A DNA stretch of 64,000 nucleotides from Candidatus Marinamargulisbacteria bacterium SCGC AG-343-D04 (lineage in GTDB: Bacteria; Margulisbacteria; Marinamargulisbacteria; GCA-2716485; GCA-002719695), in assembly GCA_003265885.1 (NCBI GenBank), contig QFBQ01000001.1, positions 1-64,000 on the forward strand, in the 5' to 3' direction. Of the stretch, positions 45,104 to 54,442 are shown piece by piece (position 1 is the stretch's first letter; the number at the start of each line of letters is the position of its first letter). The notes under the pieces are model-generated. The model saw only the letters and a program-made list of their open reading frames with translations. It was not told the DNA's origin and searched no databases. The translations under genes were made by a program, and so were the position numbers.

Positions 45104-46465
45104 TTAGCGAGAAACCTTGCCAAGTAACTTCTTTGCAAAGTGCCGTCCAGAAACAATCACTTTCCGAGAATGATAGTCTAAATGAGGTTCTGCAAACTCC
45201 ACTTCATCTCCTTTATTCATCAAGCACCCATGAGCCTTTGGTGACGATAATACTTGGGAAGGAAACACACTTCTATACCCTGTCATAAAAAAGCTAATAA
45301 CACAGGCAATAGTAGCATATGGTGCAATGACTGACCCAAACAACTCCACTGCCAAAACACAGGCAGCCAATGGCGTATTCGCAGCTCCTGCAAGTAAACT
45401 TACCAAACCAAATGCTGCAAAAATAGTACTATCCTGATGAAATACCCCTGCAAAAAAAGCTCCTGATGTCGCACCAATAAAAAACAGAGGTGTCAAAACA
45501 CCTCCACTTCCACCAAATCCTAAAGTTACAGAAGTGATAAAAATTTTAATAATAAAGGCATACCAAATAATAGATTGTCCCGACAACACATTATCTATCA
45601 CATGAGTACCTAAGCCTAGATAATCAGTAGAGAACAACACTGCCACAATCACCACAACTACGCCGCCAACAAAACCTTTTAATACTGACGAGAATTTCAA
45701 ACTATTAGAAAATCTTTCAAAATAACGCAACGACTCTACAAATAAAACACTCACTAAACCAAAGAAAAGACCCGAAATCACCGTCAACAATAAAAAATTC
45801 AAATTAAAACTATCTAAAAAAGACAAAGGCATATAATGATATGTAACGCCTAGCAATGAAGATACCTGAAAACTAACCATTCCTGAAATAAAAGAAGGAA
45901 GCAATACACTATAAAGCAAGTTCCCCATATAAAGAACTTCAACTCCAAAAATTGCTCCTGAAATAGGCGTCCCAAAAACAGAAGAAAACCCAGCACTAAT
46001 ACCACAAATTACAAGCTTTTTTCTATCTTCTGGAGAAAAACGACATAATTTTGCAAAACTAGAGGCCAGCCCGGCTCCAATCTGAGCACAAGGCCCCTCC
46101 TTACCTACAGATCCTCCAAAAGCAAGCGTTAAGATTGTCGTTATCAGTTTTACTGGAATAACTCTAAAACGGATATCCCCCTGATGACGATGAACTGCCT
46201 TAATAACTTTCTCTGTTCCATGCCCTTTAGCATCTGGAGATAAGACATTCGTTATATACACACAAAAAGCCATCACTACAGGCAAGGCTAAAAAATATAA
46301 TGGAAATTGACCTACTGAAGTTGAAGAAAAGTCTAAAATTCTAAGAAAAAAAGCAACAAAACCCCCTACAACAGCGCCTATAACTGCAGACAAAATAATC
46401 CATTTAAAAATACTTAGAAAAATTATAGACTCTTCAGTTACCGCCGCTAATGTCTTTCTATTCAT
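45104..46465 (-). CDS. ClC-type chloride transporter (H+/Cl- antiporter likely)
   Basis: A 453-residue ClC protein. GGSVGKEGPCAQIGAG contains the gating glutamate conserved in ClC antiporters, PISGAIFGVEVLY and GFGGSGGVLTPLFFIGA follow, and the LLAGAANTPLAACVLAVELFGS loop completes the family pattern. About 11 membrane helices; no CBS domains, only a short basic tail. The intact glutamate suggests an exchanger, which is inference. GAGGGG lies about 12 bases before the ATG. A decayed second copy lies 1.4 kb downstream. Confidence 0.93.
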   Translation of the reverse strand: MNRKTLAAVTEESIIFLSIFKWIILSAVIGAVVGGFVAFFLRILDFSSTSVGQFPLYFLALPVVMAFCVYITNVLSPDAKGHGTEKVIKAVHRHQGDIRFRVIPVKLITTILTLAFGGSVGKEGPCAQIGAGLASSFAKLCRFSPEDRKKLVICGISAGFSSVFGTPISGAIFGVEVLYMGNLLYSVLLPSFISGMVSFQVSSLLGVTYHYMPLSFLDSFNLNFLLLTVISGLFFGLVSVLFVESLRYFERFSNSLKFSSVLKGFVGGVVVVIVAVLFSTDYLGLGTHVIDNVLSGQSIIWYAFIIKIFITSVTLGFGGSGGVLTPLFFIGATSGAFFAGVFHQDSTIFAAFGLVSLLAGAANTPLAACVLAVELFGSVIAPYATIACVISFFMTGYRSVFPSQVLSSPKAHGCLMNKGDEVEFAEPHLDYHSRKVIVSGRHFAKKLLGKVSR

Positions 46466-46631
46466 TTATTATTAGTCCCCTCTTGACTGATATTTAAAAG
46501 CTATGACTAAATTAAAGCTCTTTTAATAGTTATCGTTCAAAAATAACATAAAGTTGCATACTATTTTTCAAACAACTTAAACCAAGCTCAAATAAAAAAA
46601 GAAATTTACAAATTCCACAAAAATAGATCCA

Positions 46632-46660
46632 TTGGAGATACTACGTTAATTTTCTATAAT
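46632..46660 (+). promoter_or_regulatory. Promoter of the mnmD operon, leaderless type
   Basis: TTGGAG (46632-46637), 17-base spacer, TATAAT (46655-46660), six bases, ATG at 46667. One of the clearest examples of the recurring layout. Confidence 0.7.
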
Positions 46661-46666
46661 AGAACC

Positions 46667-47314
46667 ATGAATTCCCTAATAAAAACCAACGATGGATCCT
46701 ACTCAATCTTAAACAACTCTATAGATGAATCCTATCATTCTAAACATGGAGCTATCGCAGAGTCACTATATGTCTTTATTCAGCAAGGATTTCTTCAAAA
46801 ACACCTTCTACATAAACTATCGATACTCGAAATCGGTTTTGGGACAGGTCTTAACGCCCTATTAACAATCAAAAACAGTACCAAGGAGCAATCTATCTAC
46901 TACGAATCTCTGGAAAAACATCCTTTAACAGAAGAGCTTTATTACTCGTATTGCAAAACTCTAAACTCTGAAAATCAACCGATATGTCAACTTTTACATG
47001 AATACAGTTGGGAAAAAAGTCACCATATCACACCACAGTTTTCCTTCAGAAAAACACGATGTAACTTACAAACTTTTACCCCTACCAACAAATTTGACAT
47101 TATATATTTCGATGCCTTTAGTCCCAGAAAGCAACCAGAACTTTGGACAAAAGACATTTTTTCAAAGCTTTATTCATGTTTAAACCAACAAGGACTGTTG
47201 GTAACATATTGTGCAAAAGGACAGGTAAAAAGAGATTTAAAAGAACTTGGGTTTCATGTTGAAACATTACCCGGTCCTCCAAATAAAAAAGAAATGATTC
47301 GAGCAATAAAATGA
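46667..47314 (+). CDS. mnmD: tRNA 5-(aminomethyl)-2-thiouridine methyltransferase, stand-alone MnmD
   Basis: 215 residues corresponding to the MnmC2/MnmD half only: SLYVFIQQGFL, ILEIGFGTGLNALLTI (SAM fold), IIYFDAFSPRKQPELWT and LLVTYCAKGQVKRDLKELGFHVETLPGPPNKKEM. It methylates nm5s2U34 to mnm5s2U. The FAD-dependent MnmC1 half is missing, as in several lineages where the substrate is made by another route. MnmA, which adds the 2-thio group, is encoded at 56659. The stop overlaps the next ATG (ATGA). Confidence 0.92.
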   Translation: MNSLIKTNDGSYSILNNSIDESYHSKHGAIAESLYVFIQQGFLQKHLLHKLSILEIGFGTGLNALLTIKNSTKEQSIYYESLEKHPLTEELYYSYCKTLNSENQPICQLLHEYSWEKSHHITPQFSFRKTRCNLQTFTPTNKFDIIYFDAFSPRKQPELWTKDIFSKLYSCLNQQGLLVTYCAKGQVKRDLKELGFHVETLPGPPNKKEMIRAIK

Positions 47315-47658
47315 CAGTCCCTACAGACAAAAAACAACAAGAACTAAAGAAGCTTATGACCAAATTGAATATTTTAGAAAAAGATCTAAAGATTCAAAGT
47401 ATTTCTGGTTCAGGAAAAGGAGGTCAAAAAGTAAATAAAAGTAATCACTGCATTTACATCTGTCACATTCCCAGTAATACTGAAGTAAAGTGTCAAAAAA
47501 CACGCTCTAAAGAAAGCAATCTCTTTTTTGCGAAACGACAACTATGTGAAAAAATAAAAGCCCTACAAGGCATTCAAACGCTTAAAGAACAACAGATAGA
47601 AAAAATAAGAAAACAAAAACAAAAACGAAAAAAGAGAACAAAAAACAAAGAATCATGA
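47311..47658 (+). CDS. GGQ-domain release-factor-like protein (ArfB/YaeJ-type)
   Basis: A 115-residue protein consisting of the peptidyl-hydrolase domain of class I release factors: SISGSGKGGQKVNKSNHCIYI contains the GGQ, and the tail is lysine/arginine-rich (KIRKQKQKRKKRTKNK), as expected for insertion into the mRNA channel of stalled ribosomes. It lacks codon-recognition domains. ArfB rescues stalled ribosomes; a peptide-release role is inferred. It overlaps both neighbours by four bases. Confidence 0.85.
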   Translation: MTVPTDKKQQELKKLMTKLNILEKDLKIQSISGSGKGGQKVNKSNHCIYICHIPSNTEVKCQKTRSKESNLFFAKRQLCEKIKALQGIQTLKEQQIEKIRKQKQKRKKRTKNKES

Positions 47659-48482
47659 GTCAAATACACTGGTTTCCAGGCCATATGGCCAAAACAATCA
47701 AAACTCTTAAAAGCATGACATCTCGTGTAGATATCATCATTGAATGCTGTGATGCTAGAATTCCAAAGTCCAGCAGAAACCCTATTATCAACACACTCGT
47801 CACAGAAAAACATGTACATATCATAGTACTAAGCAAAATAGACCTTGCAGACCCAGACTCAACCAAAAAGTGGGTTCAGAGTTTAGAAACTGAGTGTGAC
47901 GCCGTCATTGAATGTAATATTTTAAAAAACAGTGGCATCAAAGAAATTTTAAAGCGATGCAAGTCCATTTCTCAAAAAAAACGCCAAAAAAAACGATTTC
48001 ATATCAGCAGAGTTATGATTTGCGGGATTCCCAATGTTGGGAAATCAGCACTCATAAACAAAATGGCTAAAAAAAAGGCCGCCGCAGTTCAAAACAAACC
48101 TGGTGTCACCAAACAAACAAAAGGTGTCATGCTCGATCATTTTCTGGAACTCATCGATTCCCCTGGAATTTTATGGCCAAAAGTAGATACTGAAGAAACC
48201 AGTATAAAATTAGCTTTAACCAAAGCAATCAAAGAAACACTGTATAACGATTTCAAACTTTGCGAATGGTTACTTACGTTTTTACTAGAAAAATACCCTC
48301 TCTCTATCTCAAAGCGTTATAAAATAGATTCCCTACCCTCAACAGTCTCCGAGCTTATGGATATAATTGCTCAAAATATGGGATGGCTTACAAAAAATAA
48401 GGAAATTCATGAAGAAAAAACATCCAGAAGGATCATTGAAGATTTTCAAAAACAACGATTAGGACCTATTTCTCTGGAATAA
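47655..48482 (+). CDS. rbgA: Ribosome biogenesis GTPase A (circularly permuted GTPase)
   Basis: 275 residues of the YlqF/RbgA family. It opens with IHWFPGHMAKTIKTLK, contains LSKIDLAD (G4) before GIPNVGKSALIN (G1) and DSPGILWPKV (G3), the permuted order of this family. It helps late 50S assembly. It is the last gene of the mnmD-arfB-like-rbgA unit, with ATGA overlaps throughout. Confidence 0.93.
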   Translation: MSQIHWFPGHMAKTIKTLKSMTSRVDIIIECCDARIPKSSRNPIINTLVTEKHVHIIVLSKIDLADPDSTKKWVQSLETECDAVIECNILKNSGIKEILKRCKSISQKKRQKKRFHISRVMICGIPNVGKSALINKMAKKKAAAVQNKPGVTKQTKGVMLDHFLELIDSPGILWPKVDTEETSIKLALTKAIKETLYNDFKLCEWLLTFLLEKYPLSISKRYKIDSLPSTVSELMDIIAQNMGWLTKNKEIHEEKTSRRIIEDFQKQRLGPISLE

Positions 48483-48651
48483 TCATAAATAAACAGATTT
48501 AACAAAATCTCTTCTTAAAAACCCTAAGGAATTTGATAGCACCTATGTATTAGTTAAGAAGAATCCTTCTCCATAATTAAAATCATAATAAAAAACCTCT
48601 TTCACTCATTATCCCAGTTTAAGAACTCCTAATATTAGGTATATATCTATT

Positions 48652-49980
48652 ATGAAAAAAGTCTATACACTTCTCGCCGCACTTCTTTTATTTAGCATCA
48701 CCTGCCTTGCACAAAATACTATATACACACTGAGCATTAAAGGCCCTATAGGGCCTGCATATGCCGATTATTTCAACAGAGGACTCCAGACAGCCATCCA
48801 GAATGATGCTCAAGCTTTACTCCTTCAACTAGACACTCCTGGAGGATTAGATAGCTCTATGAGGTACATTATACAAAACATATTATCCTCCCCCATCCCT
48901 GTTATCACCTATATTTCACCTTCAGGCGCACGAGGAGCCAGTGCGGGTACGTATATCATGTATGCCAGCCATATTGCAGCAATGGCCCCCGGAACTAATC
49001 TGGGAGCAGCTACTCCCGTTAGCCTTGCTGACCCACAAAAAGATTACGAATCACCAGAGAACGATACACTCAAAAAATCATTAACCAAAATGGAAAAAAA
49101 AGTCATCAACGATGCTGTTGCCTATATCAAAAGTTTAGCTGAATTACGAAATAGAAATAGTGAATGGGCAGAAAAAGCAGTGATTGATGCAGAAAGTTTA
49201 AGTGCAAAAGAGGCTCTAGAAAAAAATGTAATTGATATCATTGCCCCCACAATTCCAGAATTACTCCAACAGTTAGAAGACAAAGAAATTACTATAAAAC
49301 AAACAATATTTTCATTTTCCACCCCTGCAACACTCATTGACATCCCAATGGACATCAAAACAAAAATTCTAAGTATTATCACCAGCCCCAACATTGCCTA
49401 TATGTTATTGATTGCAGGTATATATTGTATTATTTTTGAATTTTCAAACCCAGGTTTAGTCATCCCAGGCGTACTCGGCACACTTTCCTTAGTATTAGCG
49501 CTCTATGGACTGAATCTTTTGCCAATATCTTTTATTGGCCTTACACTTATTTTAGTGGGAATAGCCTGTCTAATTGCAGAAGCGTTTATTCCCAGCTTTG
49601 GCATACTGGGAATCAGTGGAACTGGGTTATTTTTATTTGGGTCCTTCATGCTCATTGAACCCAACTCTCTGGGTTTAGGGATTAGCACCTCATTGATTAT
49701 AACCAGCACAGTCATAAATCTCTTATTTTTCGGATTGATAGTAACCATCATTGTCAAAATTCATAAAAAACCCAGCATCATCGGATTAAAATCTTTAGTA
49801 GGAATAACCGGATTAAGCCTAGAAGCATTTAAAAAAGAAGGGCAAATCAGAATTAATGGAGAGATATGGAATGCAAGATCCAAAATTCCTATTAAGAAAA
49901 ATACAAAAGTTGTAGTAAGATCAATAATAGATCGAACACTTATAATTGAACCCATAAAGGAGGAAAAAAATCATGTTTAG
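48652..49980 (+). CDS. NfeD-type membrane serine protease (ClpP-like domain)
   Basis: A 442-residue full-length NfeD1b protein. It has a signal peptide (about 1-20), a ClpP-class protease domain with [14 protein letters not shown] and the nucleophile in [15 protein letters not shown], followed by [10 protein letters not shown], about five transmembrane helices (260-380) and a C-terminal OB-fold ([15 protein letters not shown]). NfeD proteases pair with stomatin-type proteins, exactly as here. A TATATA box ends six bases before the ATG. It probably trims a membrane-associated stomatin or damaged proteins. Confidence 0.93.
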   Translation: MKKVYTLLAALLLFSITCLAQNTIYTLSIKGPIGPAYADYFNRGLQTAIQNDAQALLLQLDTPGGLDSSMRYIIQNILSSPIPVITYISPSGARGASAGTYIMYASHIAAMAPGTNLGAATPVSLADPQKDYESPENDTLKKSLTKMEKKVINDAVAYIKSLAELRNRNSEWAEKAVIDAESLSAKEALEKNVIDIIAPTIPELLQQLEDKEITIKQTIFSFSTPATLIDIPMDIKTKILSIITSPNIAYMLLIAGIYCIIFEFSNPGLVIPGVLGTLSLVLALYGLNLLPISFIGLTLILVGIACLIAEAFIPSFGILGISGTGLFLFGSFMLIEPNSLGLGISTSLIITSTVINLLFFGLIVTIIVKIHKKPSIIGLKSLVGITGLSLEAFKKEGQIRINGEIWNARSKIPIKKNTKVVVRSIIDRTLIIEPIKEEKNHV

Positions 49981-50743
49981 TTCAATGACCCTTATCGCTT
50001 TTATTGCGCTCTTTTTATTATCGTCTATTAAAATTTTAAAGGAATATGAACGAGCCGTCTTATTTACTCTAGGACGATACACCAAAGTATCGGGGCCTGG
50101 ACTTATTATTGTCATCCCTATCATTCAAACCATTACACGTGTAGATATGAGAGTCATTGTCATGGACATTCCTCCTCAAGACGTTATTTCGAAAGATAAT
50201 ATCTCTGTAAAAGTAAATGCAGTTTTATACTTCAAAGTAATCCAAGCAGAAAAAGCCATTATCAATGTTGAAGAGTTCTTTTCTGCAACCAGCCAACTCT
50301 CTCAAACTACATTACGCTCTGTTCTTGGACAGCATGAACTAGATGAAATGCTTTCTGAAAGAGACAAGCTCAATAGCCATATCCAAAGAATCATAGACGA
50401 AGCAACAGACGCATGGGGAATAAAAGTGACTAACGTCGAACTCAAAGATATTGATCTTAATGAAAGTATGGTTCGTGTCATAGCGAAACAAGCAGAAGCA
50501 GAACGTAATAGACGAGCCAAAGTGATTCACGCAGAGGGTGAATTACAAGCCTCTAAAAAATTATTAGATGCAGCAAATATACTCGCCAAAGAACCGCAGG
50601 CCTTACAACTACGTTATCTCCAGACATTAAACAGTATTGCAGACGAAAAAAACTCAACTATTATATTTCCTCTTCCAATAGATCTCATCACTCCTTTTCA
50701 AGAAGTCATGAAAAAATATCTAGATAAAAAAGATGAAAAATAA
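49973..50743 (+). CDS. Slipin / stomatin-like SPFH domain protein
   Basis: 256 residues. One N-terminal membrane hairpin ([16 protein letters not shown]) leads to an SPFH/band-7 domain ([58 protein letters not shown]). A C-terminal helical oligomerisation region ([24 protein letters not shown]) completes the classic slipin layout. The gene overlaps nfeD by eight bases and has its own strong AGGAGG, so translation is efficient. Scaffolds at the membrane, probably a substrate or partner of NfeD. Confidence 0.94.
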   Translation: MFSSMTLIAFIALFLLSSIKILKEYERAVLFTLGRYTKVSGPGLIIVIPIIQTITRVDMRVIVMDIPPQDVISKDNISVKVNAVLYFKVIQAEKAIINVEEFFSATSQLSQTTLRSVLGQHELDEMLSERDKLNSHIQRIIDEATDAWGIKVTNVELKDIDLNESMVRVIAKQAEAERNRRAKVIHAEGELQASKKLLDAANILAKEPQALQLRYLQTLNSIADEKNSTIIFPLPIDLITPFQEVMKKYLDKKDEK

Positions 50744-50763
50744 ATAGTTAAAAAAACATATAT

Positions 50764-50791
50764 TTGACAATTTTTTTTTCAGACATATAAT
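50764..50791 (+). promoter_or_regulatory. Promoter of the repeat protein at 50801
   Basis: Consensus TTGACA (50764-50769), 16-base spacer, consensus TATAAT (50786-50791), nine bases, ATG at 50801. The strongest-looking promoter in the window; the leader is only one to three bases. Confidence 0.75.
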
Positions 50792-50800
50792 TAATAGTAT

Positions 50801-52120
50801 ATGAGTTTCTTCAGTACTCCCCCCCTCACTCCCCGCATTACTCCATTTTCTAGCCCCGCCTTTACACCACCTCCAAGCCCAGAAGAGTCACATACTCCAA
50901 AAAAGCCTCCTGCTAATCATCCCCCCCATCACATTCCTGTAAAAGAAGGCTTTAAAACACCAGATAAAACACTGAAATGGGTATTACATATTCAGAATAT
51001 CCGATTTCATTCATTTACAGACCTTGAAAGAAATGAAGACATTGTAAAAGAATGGGTATTTGATAAAAACCCGATTTCAGCTCATAACCTAGAAGAAAAG
51101 CTCTTTGTAATAGGCTTAAAATTTGATTTATGTACTGCTGATTTTAAGAGTTTAGCTATGGCAGCTAATAAACAAAAATCCCTATTACTATTAGACTATA
51201 AAAAACTATACAACAGTAGAATGAGATTTGGCATTCAAGGTATTAGATTAAGAGATATGGGTAAACATAAAGAAATTCTGGAAACATGGATACATGATAA
51301 AGACCCAATTTCACCTGAAACCCTCCAGGAAAATCTTAGAATAGTAGGAATCGATATAAATTTAGATTTTGTTGATCTAGAAACATTATCACAAGACGCT
51401 AATAAACAAAAATCACTATTACAATCAGAATTTGAACAGGCTTCATCTACACTGGCTTTAGATGAGATTGATACCCTTCTATACTATTTAAGCATCAAAA
51501 CATATAAAGATACAGAAGAAAACAACTTAGAAAAAAAATTAAAAAGACACTTACTCTTATATTCTCAAAGAACATCTGTCGAAGCCTATCAAGGATATCG
51601 AGAAGAGAATAAAACAGTCAGTGACAGTCTAGGAGGAATACAATTCTTTACAGTCAGAGAAGACCTCGAAATGATAGAACAAAAATTAGACCATTTAGAT
51701 GAAGAGTTGAATAGATCTTTAGGGCAAGAAAAATTTCTAGCTGTAGAAATTTTATCACGAAATTTCTCCATACAAAGTCATCTATTTCATAAGAAATTAT
51801 TATCCCTAAAAGAAAAACTTAAAAGAGAAAAAAGTTCATTCTTTAAAACAATCAAAAAAAAGATATCTCACTTACCCAATAATAAAGGAATGTTTTTTAA
51901 AATGCGTTGTAGAGACTATCTTAGAACACATTGTAACCATTTCAAACAAAACTCCATTTGCAAAACTCGTCTAGATTTTGATTTGTTAGAAAGGGATATA
52001 ATACGTACCATTAAATCATTAGAAGAAAAAGGTAAAAAAATAGCCGATTACGTATCCCCAGTACATCCAGAAGCCACTCACTACAGTATAGAGGATTTTA
52101 TATTATTGCAACTAGATTAA
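50801..52120 (+). CDS. Unknown protein with P-rich N terminus and duplicated 65-residue module
   Basis: I do not recognise this 439-residue protein. Residues 1-45 are extremely proline/serine/threonine-rich (TPPLTPRITPFSSPAFTPPPSP). Two related modules follow at about 70-145 and 147-215. Each has a charged helix, a W at a fixed spot (IVKEWVFDKNPIS; ILETWIHDKDPIS), then E-(K/N)-L-(F/R)-(V/I)-(I/V)-G and (A/D)ANKQKSLL. Helical and coiled-coil segments fill 220-440, with basic KKKISH near 355. No signal peptide or membrane helix. It has a consensus promoter and overlaps der tail to tail by four bases. Possibly an effector or structural protein; function is unknown. Confidence 0.7.
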   Translation: MSFFSTPPLTPRITPFSSPAFTPPPSPEESHTPKKPPANHPPHHIPVKEGFKTPDKTLKWVLHIQNIRFHSFTDLERNEDIVKEWVFDKNPISAHNLEEKLFVIGLKFDLCTADFKSLAMAANKQKSLLLLDYKKLYNSRMRFGIQGIRLRDMGKHKEILETWIHDKDPISPETLQENLRIVGIDINLDFVDLETLSQDANKQKSLLQSEFEQASSTLALDEIDTLLYYLSIKTYKDTEENNLEKKLKRHLLLYSQRTSVEAYQGYREENKTVSDSLGGIQFFTVREDLEMIEQKLDHLDEELNRSLGQEKFLAVEILSRNFSIQSHLFHKKLLSLKEKLKREKSSFFKTIKKKISHLPNNKGMFFKMRCRDYLRTHCNHFKQNSICKTRLDFDLLERDIIRTIKSLEEKGKKIADYVSPVHPEATHYSIEDFILLQLD

Positions 52121-53460
52121 GATTCACTTTCTTTACGATGCGATTTAAAAAATATCCTCAAGGTATGACCAAAAAAGCCTCCTAAATATGCTCTCATACG
52201 TTTTTCTAAGAAACGTTGATAGTCATTTGAAACATATTTTTTATTATTCACAAAGCATATAAAAGTTGGGGGCATTTCTTCTACTTGAGTAATATAATAA
52301 ATTTTCACTTGTTTTCCAAACTTGGAAGGAGCCGGATAACGCTGAATGACATCTCGATTAAAATCGTTTAACATTTTTGTAGGAATACGTTCAAAAGAAT
52401 CTTTCATCAAATCAGCTACTTGATTTAAAAGAGATGAAAGACCTGTTTTTTCGAGCGCTGAGCCAAAAATAATCGGATAATTTTCTAAAACAGATTGTCC
52501 ATTAGTAAGAATACGAGAAAAATCTTTTCTGATCGCCTTGGTATCTTCTAAAACATCAAATTTATTAACAAAAAGAAGCATACTTTTTCCTTCATCTAAA
52601 ATCATTGAAACCACTTTCTTATCTTGATTACTAAATCCACGTTCTGCATCTATCACCACAATAATGACATCTGCATCCACAACAGTCTGTCTGGTTCGAA
52701 CTACGGAATAGAATTCAATATCGCCTTTAACTTTCGACTGTTTTCGAATACCTGCCGTATCAATAAATTCATAGGTAATCTTTCCGTGCTGATAAAACAT
52801 ATGAACAGAATCACGAGTTGTCCCTGAAACATCAGACACAATAACACGTTCAGTGTTCATCAAAGCATTAATCAAAGAGGATTTCCCTACATTAGGTCTT
52901 CCAATAATCCCAACTTTAACCCTATTCTTAACACGTTCAGACTGTTTTTCTGAATAAGTAAAGGACTCGGTTACATGATCTAACACAAGATCAATTCCTC
53001 GACGATGTAATGAAGATACAGGTATAACGTCTGAAAACCCCAATGATGAAAATGCATGACTACATTGTTTTAACACTTCATTATCAGCTTTATTTGCGAC
53101 TACCAAAACTTTTTCTGGAGAATTTTTTCGTAATAAACTGGCAATAGTTTTATCTGCAGGTAAAAGGCCTTCTTTTGCATCTACCATAAAGATAATAATA
53201 GACATATCTTCAACAATATCTCTTACTTTTTCTTCTACAATAGATTGAAATTCAAACAAGTCATTATCATCACCTAAAATACCTCCGCTATCAACAACTA
53301 GAAAGGTTTTTTCTGCATGAGTCATAACAAACTCATTAAAATCACGAGTAACCCCTGGTTCATCAAAGGTAATCGCTGAGCGTTTCTTTAAAAGCGTATT
53401 CACAAACGTTGATTTTCCTACATTGGGACGTCCAATAATAAGAACTCGTGGCATATCCAT
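52117..53460 (-). CDS. der: Ribosome-associated GTPase Der (EngA)
   Basis: Tandem-GTPase of 447 residues essential for 50S assembly. The first G domain starts GRPNVGKS at 10-17, with DEPGVTRD and DSGG; the second starts with another GRPNVGKSSLIN and has DTAGIRKQSKV. The C-terminal KH-like domain is NKKYVSNDYQRFLEKRMRAYLG. The alternative ATG at codon 3 is possible; the first fits a promoter with TTGTCA and TACAGT. It converges with the repeat-protein gene. Confidence 0.96.
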   Translation of the reverse strand: MDMPRVLIIGRPNVGKSTFVNTLLKKRSAITFDEPGVTRDFNEFVMTHAEKTFLVVDSGGILGDDNDLFEFQSIVEEKVRDIVEDMSIIIFMVDAKEGLLPADKTIASLLRKNSPEKVLVVANKADNEVLKQCSHAFSSLGFSDVIPVSSLHRRGIDLVLDHVTESFTYSEKQSERVKNRVKVGIIGRPNVGKSSLINALMNTERVIVSDVSGTTRDSVHMFYQHGKITYEFIDTAGIRKQSKVKGDIEFYSVVRTRQTVVDADVIIVVIDAERGFSNQDKKVVSMILDEGKSMLLFVNKFDVLEDTKAIRKDFSRILTNGQSVLENYPIIFGSALEKTGLSSLLNQVADLMKDSFERIPTKMLNDFNRDVIQRYPAPSKFGKQVKIYYITQVEEMPPTFICFVNNKKYVSNDYQRFLEKRMRAYLGGFFGHTLRIFFKSHRKESES

Positions 53461-53465
53461 AAAAA

Positions 53466-53494
53466 AACTGTAGTCTTATTCCCAGCATTTGACA
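53466..53494 (-). promoter_or_regulatory. Promoter of der, leaderless type
   Basis: On the minus strand TTGTCA (53489-53494), 17-base spacer, TACAGT (53466-53471), five bases, ATG at 53460. Confidence 0.5.
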
Positions 53495-53558
53495 AGTAAA
53501 AAGAGCTCAAAATAGACATAAACGTAGAAGAGTTCAGCATTTACCCCTTAATTATTAC

Positions 53559-53587
53559 TTGGAATGCCTGCTAAAGTTGACTAAAAT
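53559..53587 (+). promoter_or_regulatory. Promoter of fmt, leaderless type
   Basis: TTGGAA (53559-53564), 17-base spacer, TAAAAT (53582-53587), six bases, ATG at 53594. No Shine-Dalgarno. It differs only slightly from the mnmD promoter. Confidence 0.65.
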
Positions 53588-53593
53588 AAGCGT

Positions 53594-54442
53594 ATGAACT
53601 TAAACATTGTCTTTTGTGGTAGCCCAGACTTTCCTTGTGAAACATTAATACGATTAATTCAGGACTCTGCTCACTCTATCTCCGTCATTTCCCAGCCAGA
53701 CAAAATCCGATCCAGAGGGAGGAAATCATCACCTACTCCTGTAAAAGCACTGGCAATAGCTCAAAATCTTCCTGTACATACACCCGAAACAAAACAAGAT
53801 TTTGAGGAGATTATCAAGAAAATAAACCCAGATCTCATTATTGTGATTGCCTATGGCATGATATTATCTAAAAACATCACCTCACGCTATTATTGTGTTA
53901 ATGCTCATGCGTCTTTACTGCCTCAATTCAGAGGGGCATCCCCTATACAAGCATCTCTTTTAAATACCGATACAAAAACCGGGATTACGCTGATCAAGAT
54001 GAACGAAAAAATGGACGAGGGTTCAATATTATTACAAGAAACGCTCGCTATAGCATCTACCGATAACTTTCAATCGTTGCATGATAAACTTGCTACATTA
54101 AGCGCTGAAACAATCATCACTTTCGTCACCTCTTTCCAAAAGAACTCTATAAATGAAGGTGTTCCACAAGATCATTCACAGGCAACCTATTGTCATAAGA
54201 TCAAGAAAGAAGATCTTTTTTTAAACTCCAGTGATTCGACAAACGTAAATCTATCGAAAATCAAAGCCTTTTCACCTATTCCTGGAGCCTATAGTATAGT
54301 GAATGAAAAGCGTATCAAAATTTTAGATGCAACTATTAAAGACGGAGAAATTGTCCCTTTGATGGTAAAGCCTGAAGGAAAGAAACAGATGACTTACACG
54401 GATTATCTTATTGGAAACAACCCAGAAATAACGCTATGTTAG
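53594..54442 (+). CDS. fmt: Methionyl-tRNA formyltransferase
   Basis: 282 residues, slightly short. It has [17 protein letters not shown], the formyl-THF site [17 protein letters not shown] (N-x-H...P) and [18 protein letters not shown]. The C-terminal beta barrel closes with [14 protein letters not shown], typical of Fmt, so the protein is complete. Its last codons overlap the hisF start by seven bases. Confidence 0.95.
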   Translation: MNLNIVFCGSPDFPCETLIRLIQDSAHSISVISQPDKIRSRGRKSSPTPVKALAIAQNLPVHTPETKQDFEEIIKKINPDLIIVIAYGMILSKNITSRYYCVNAHASLLPQFRGASPIQASLLNTDTKTGITLIKMNEKMDEGSILLQETLAIASTDNFQSLHDKLATLSAETIITFVTSFQKNSINEGVPQDHSQATYCHKIKKEDLFLNSSDSTNVNLSKIKAFSPIPGAYSIVNEKRIKILDATIKDGEIVPLMVKPEGKKQMTYTDYLIGNNPEITLC

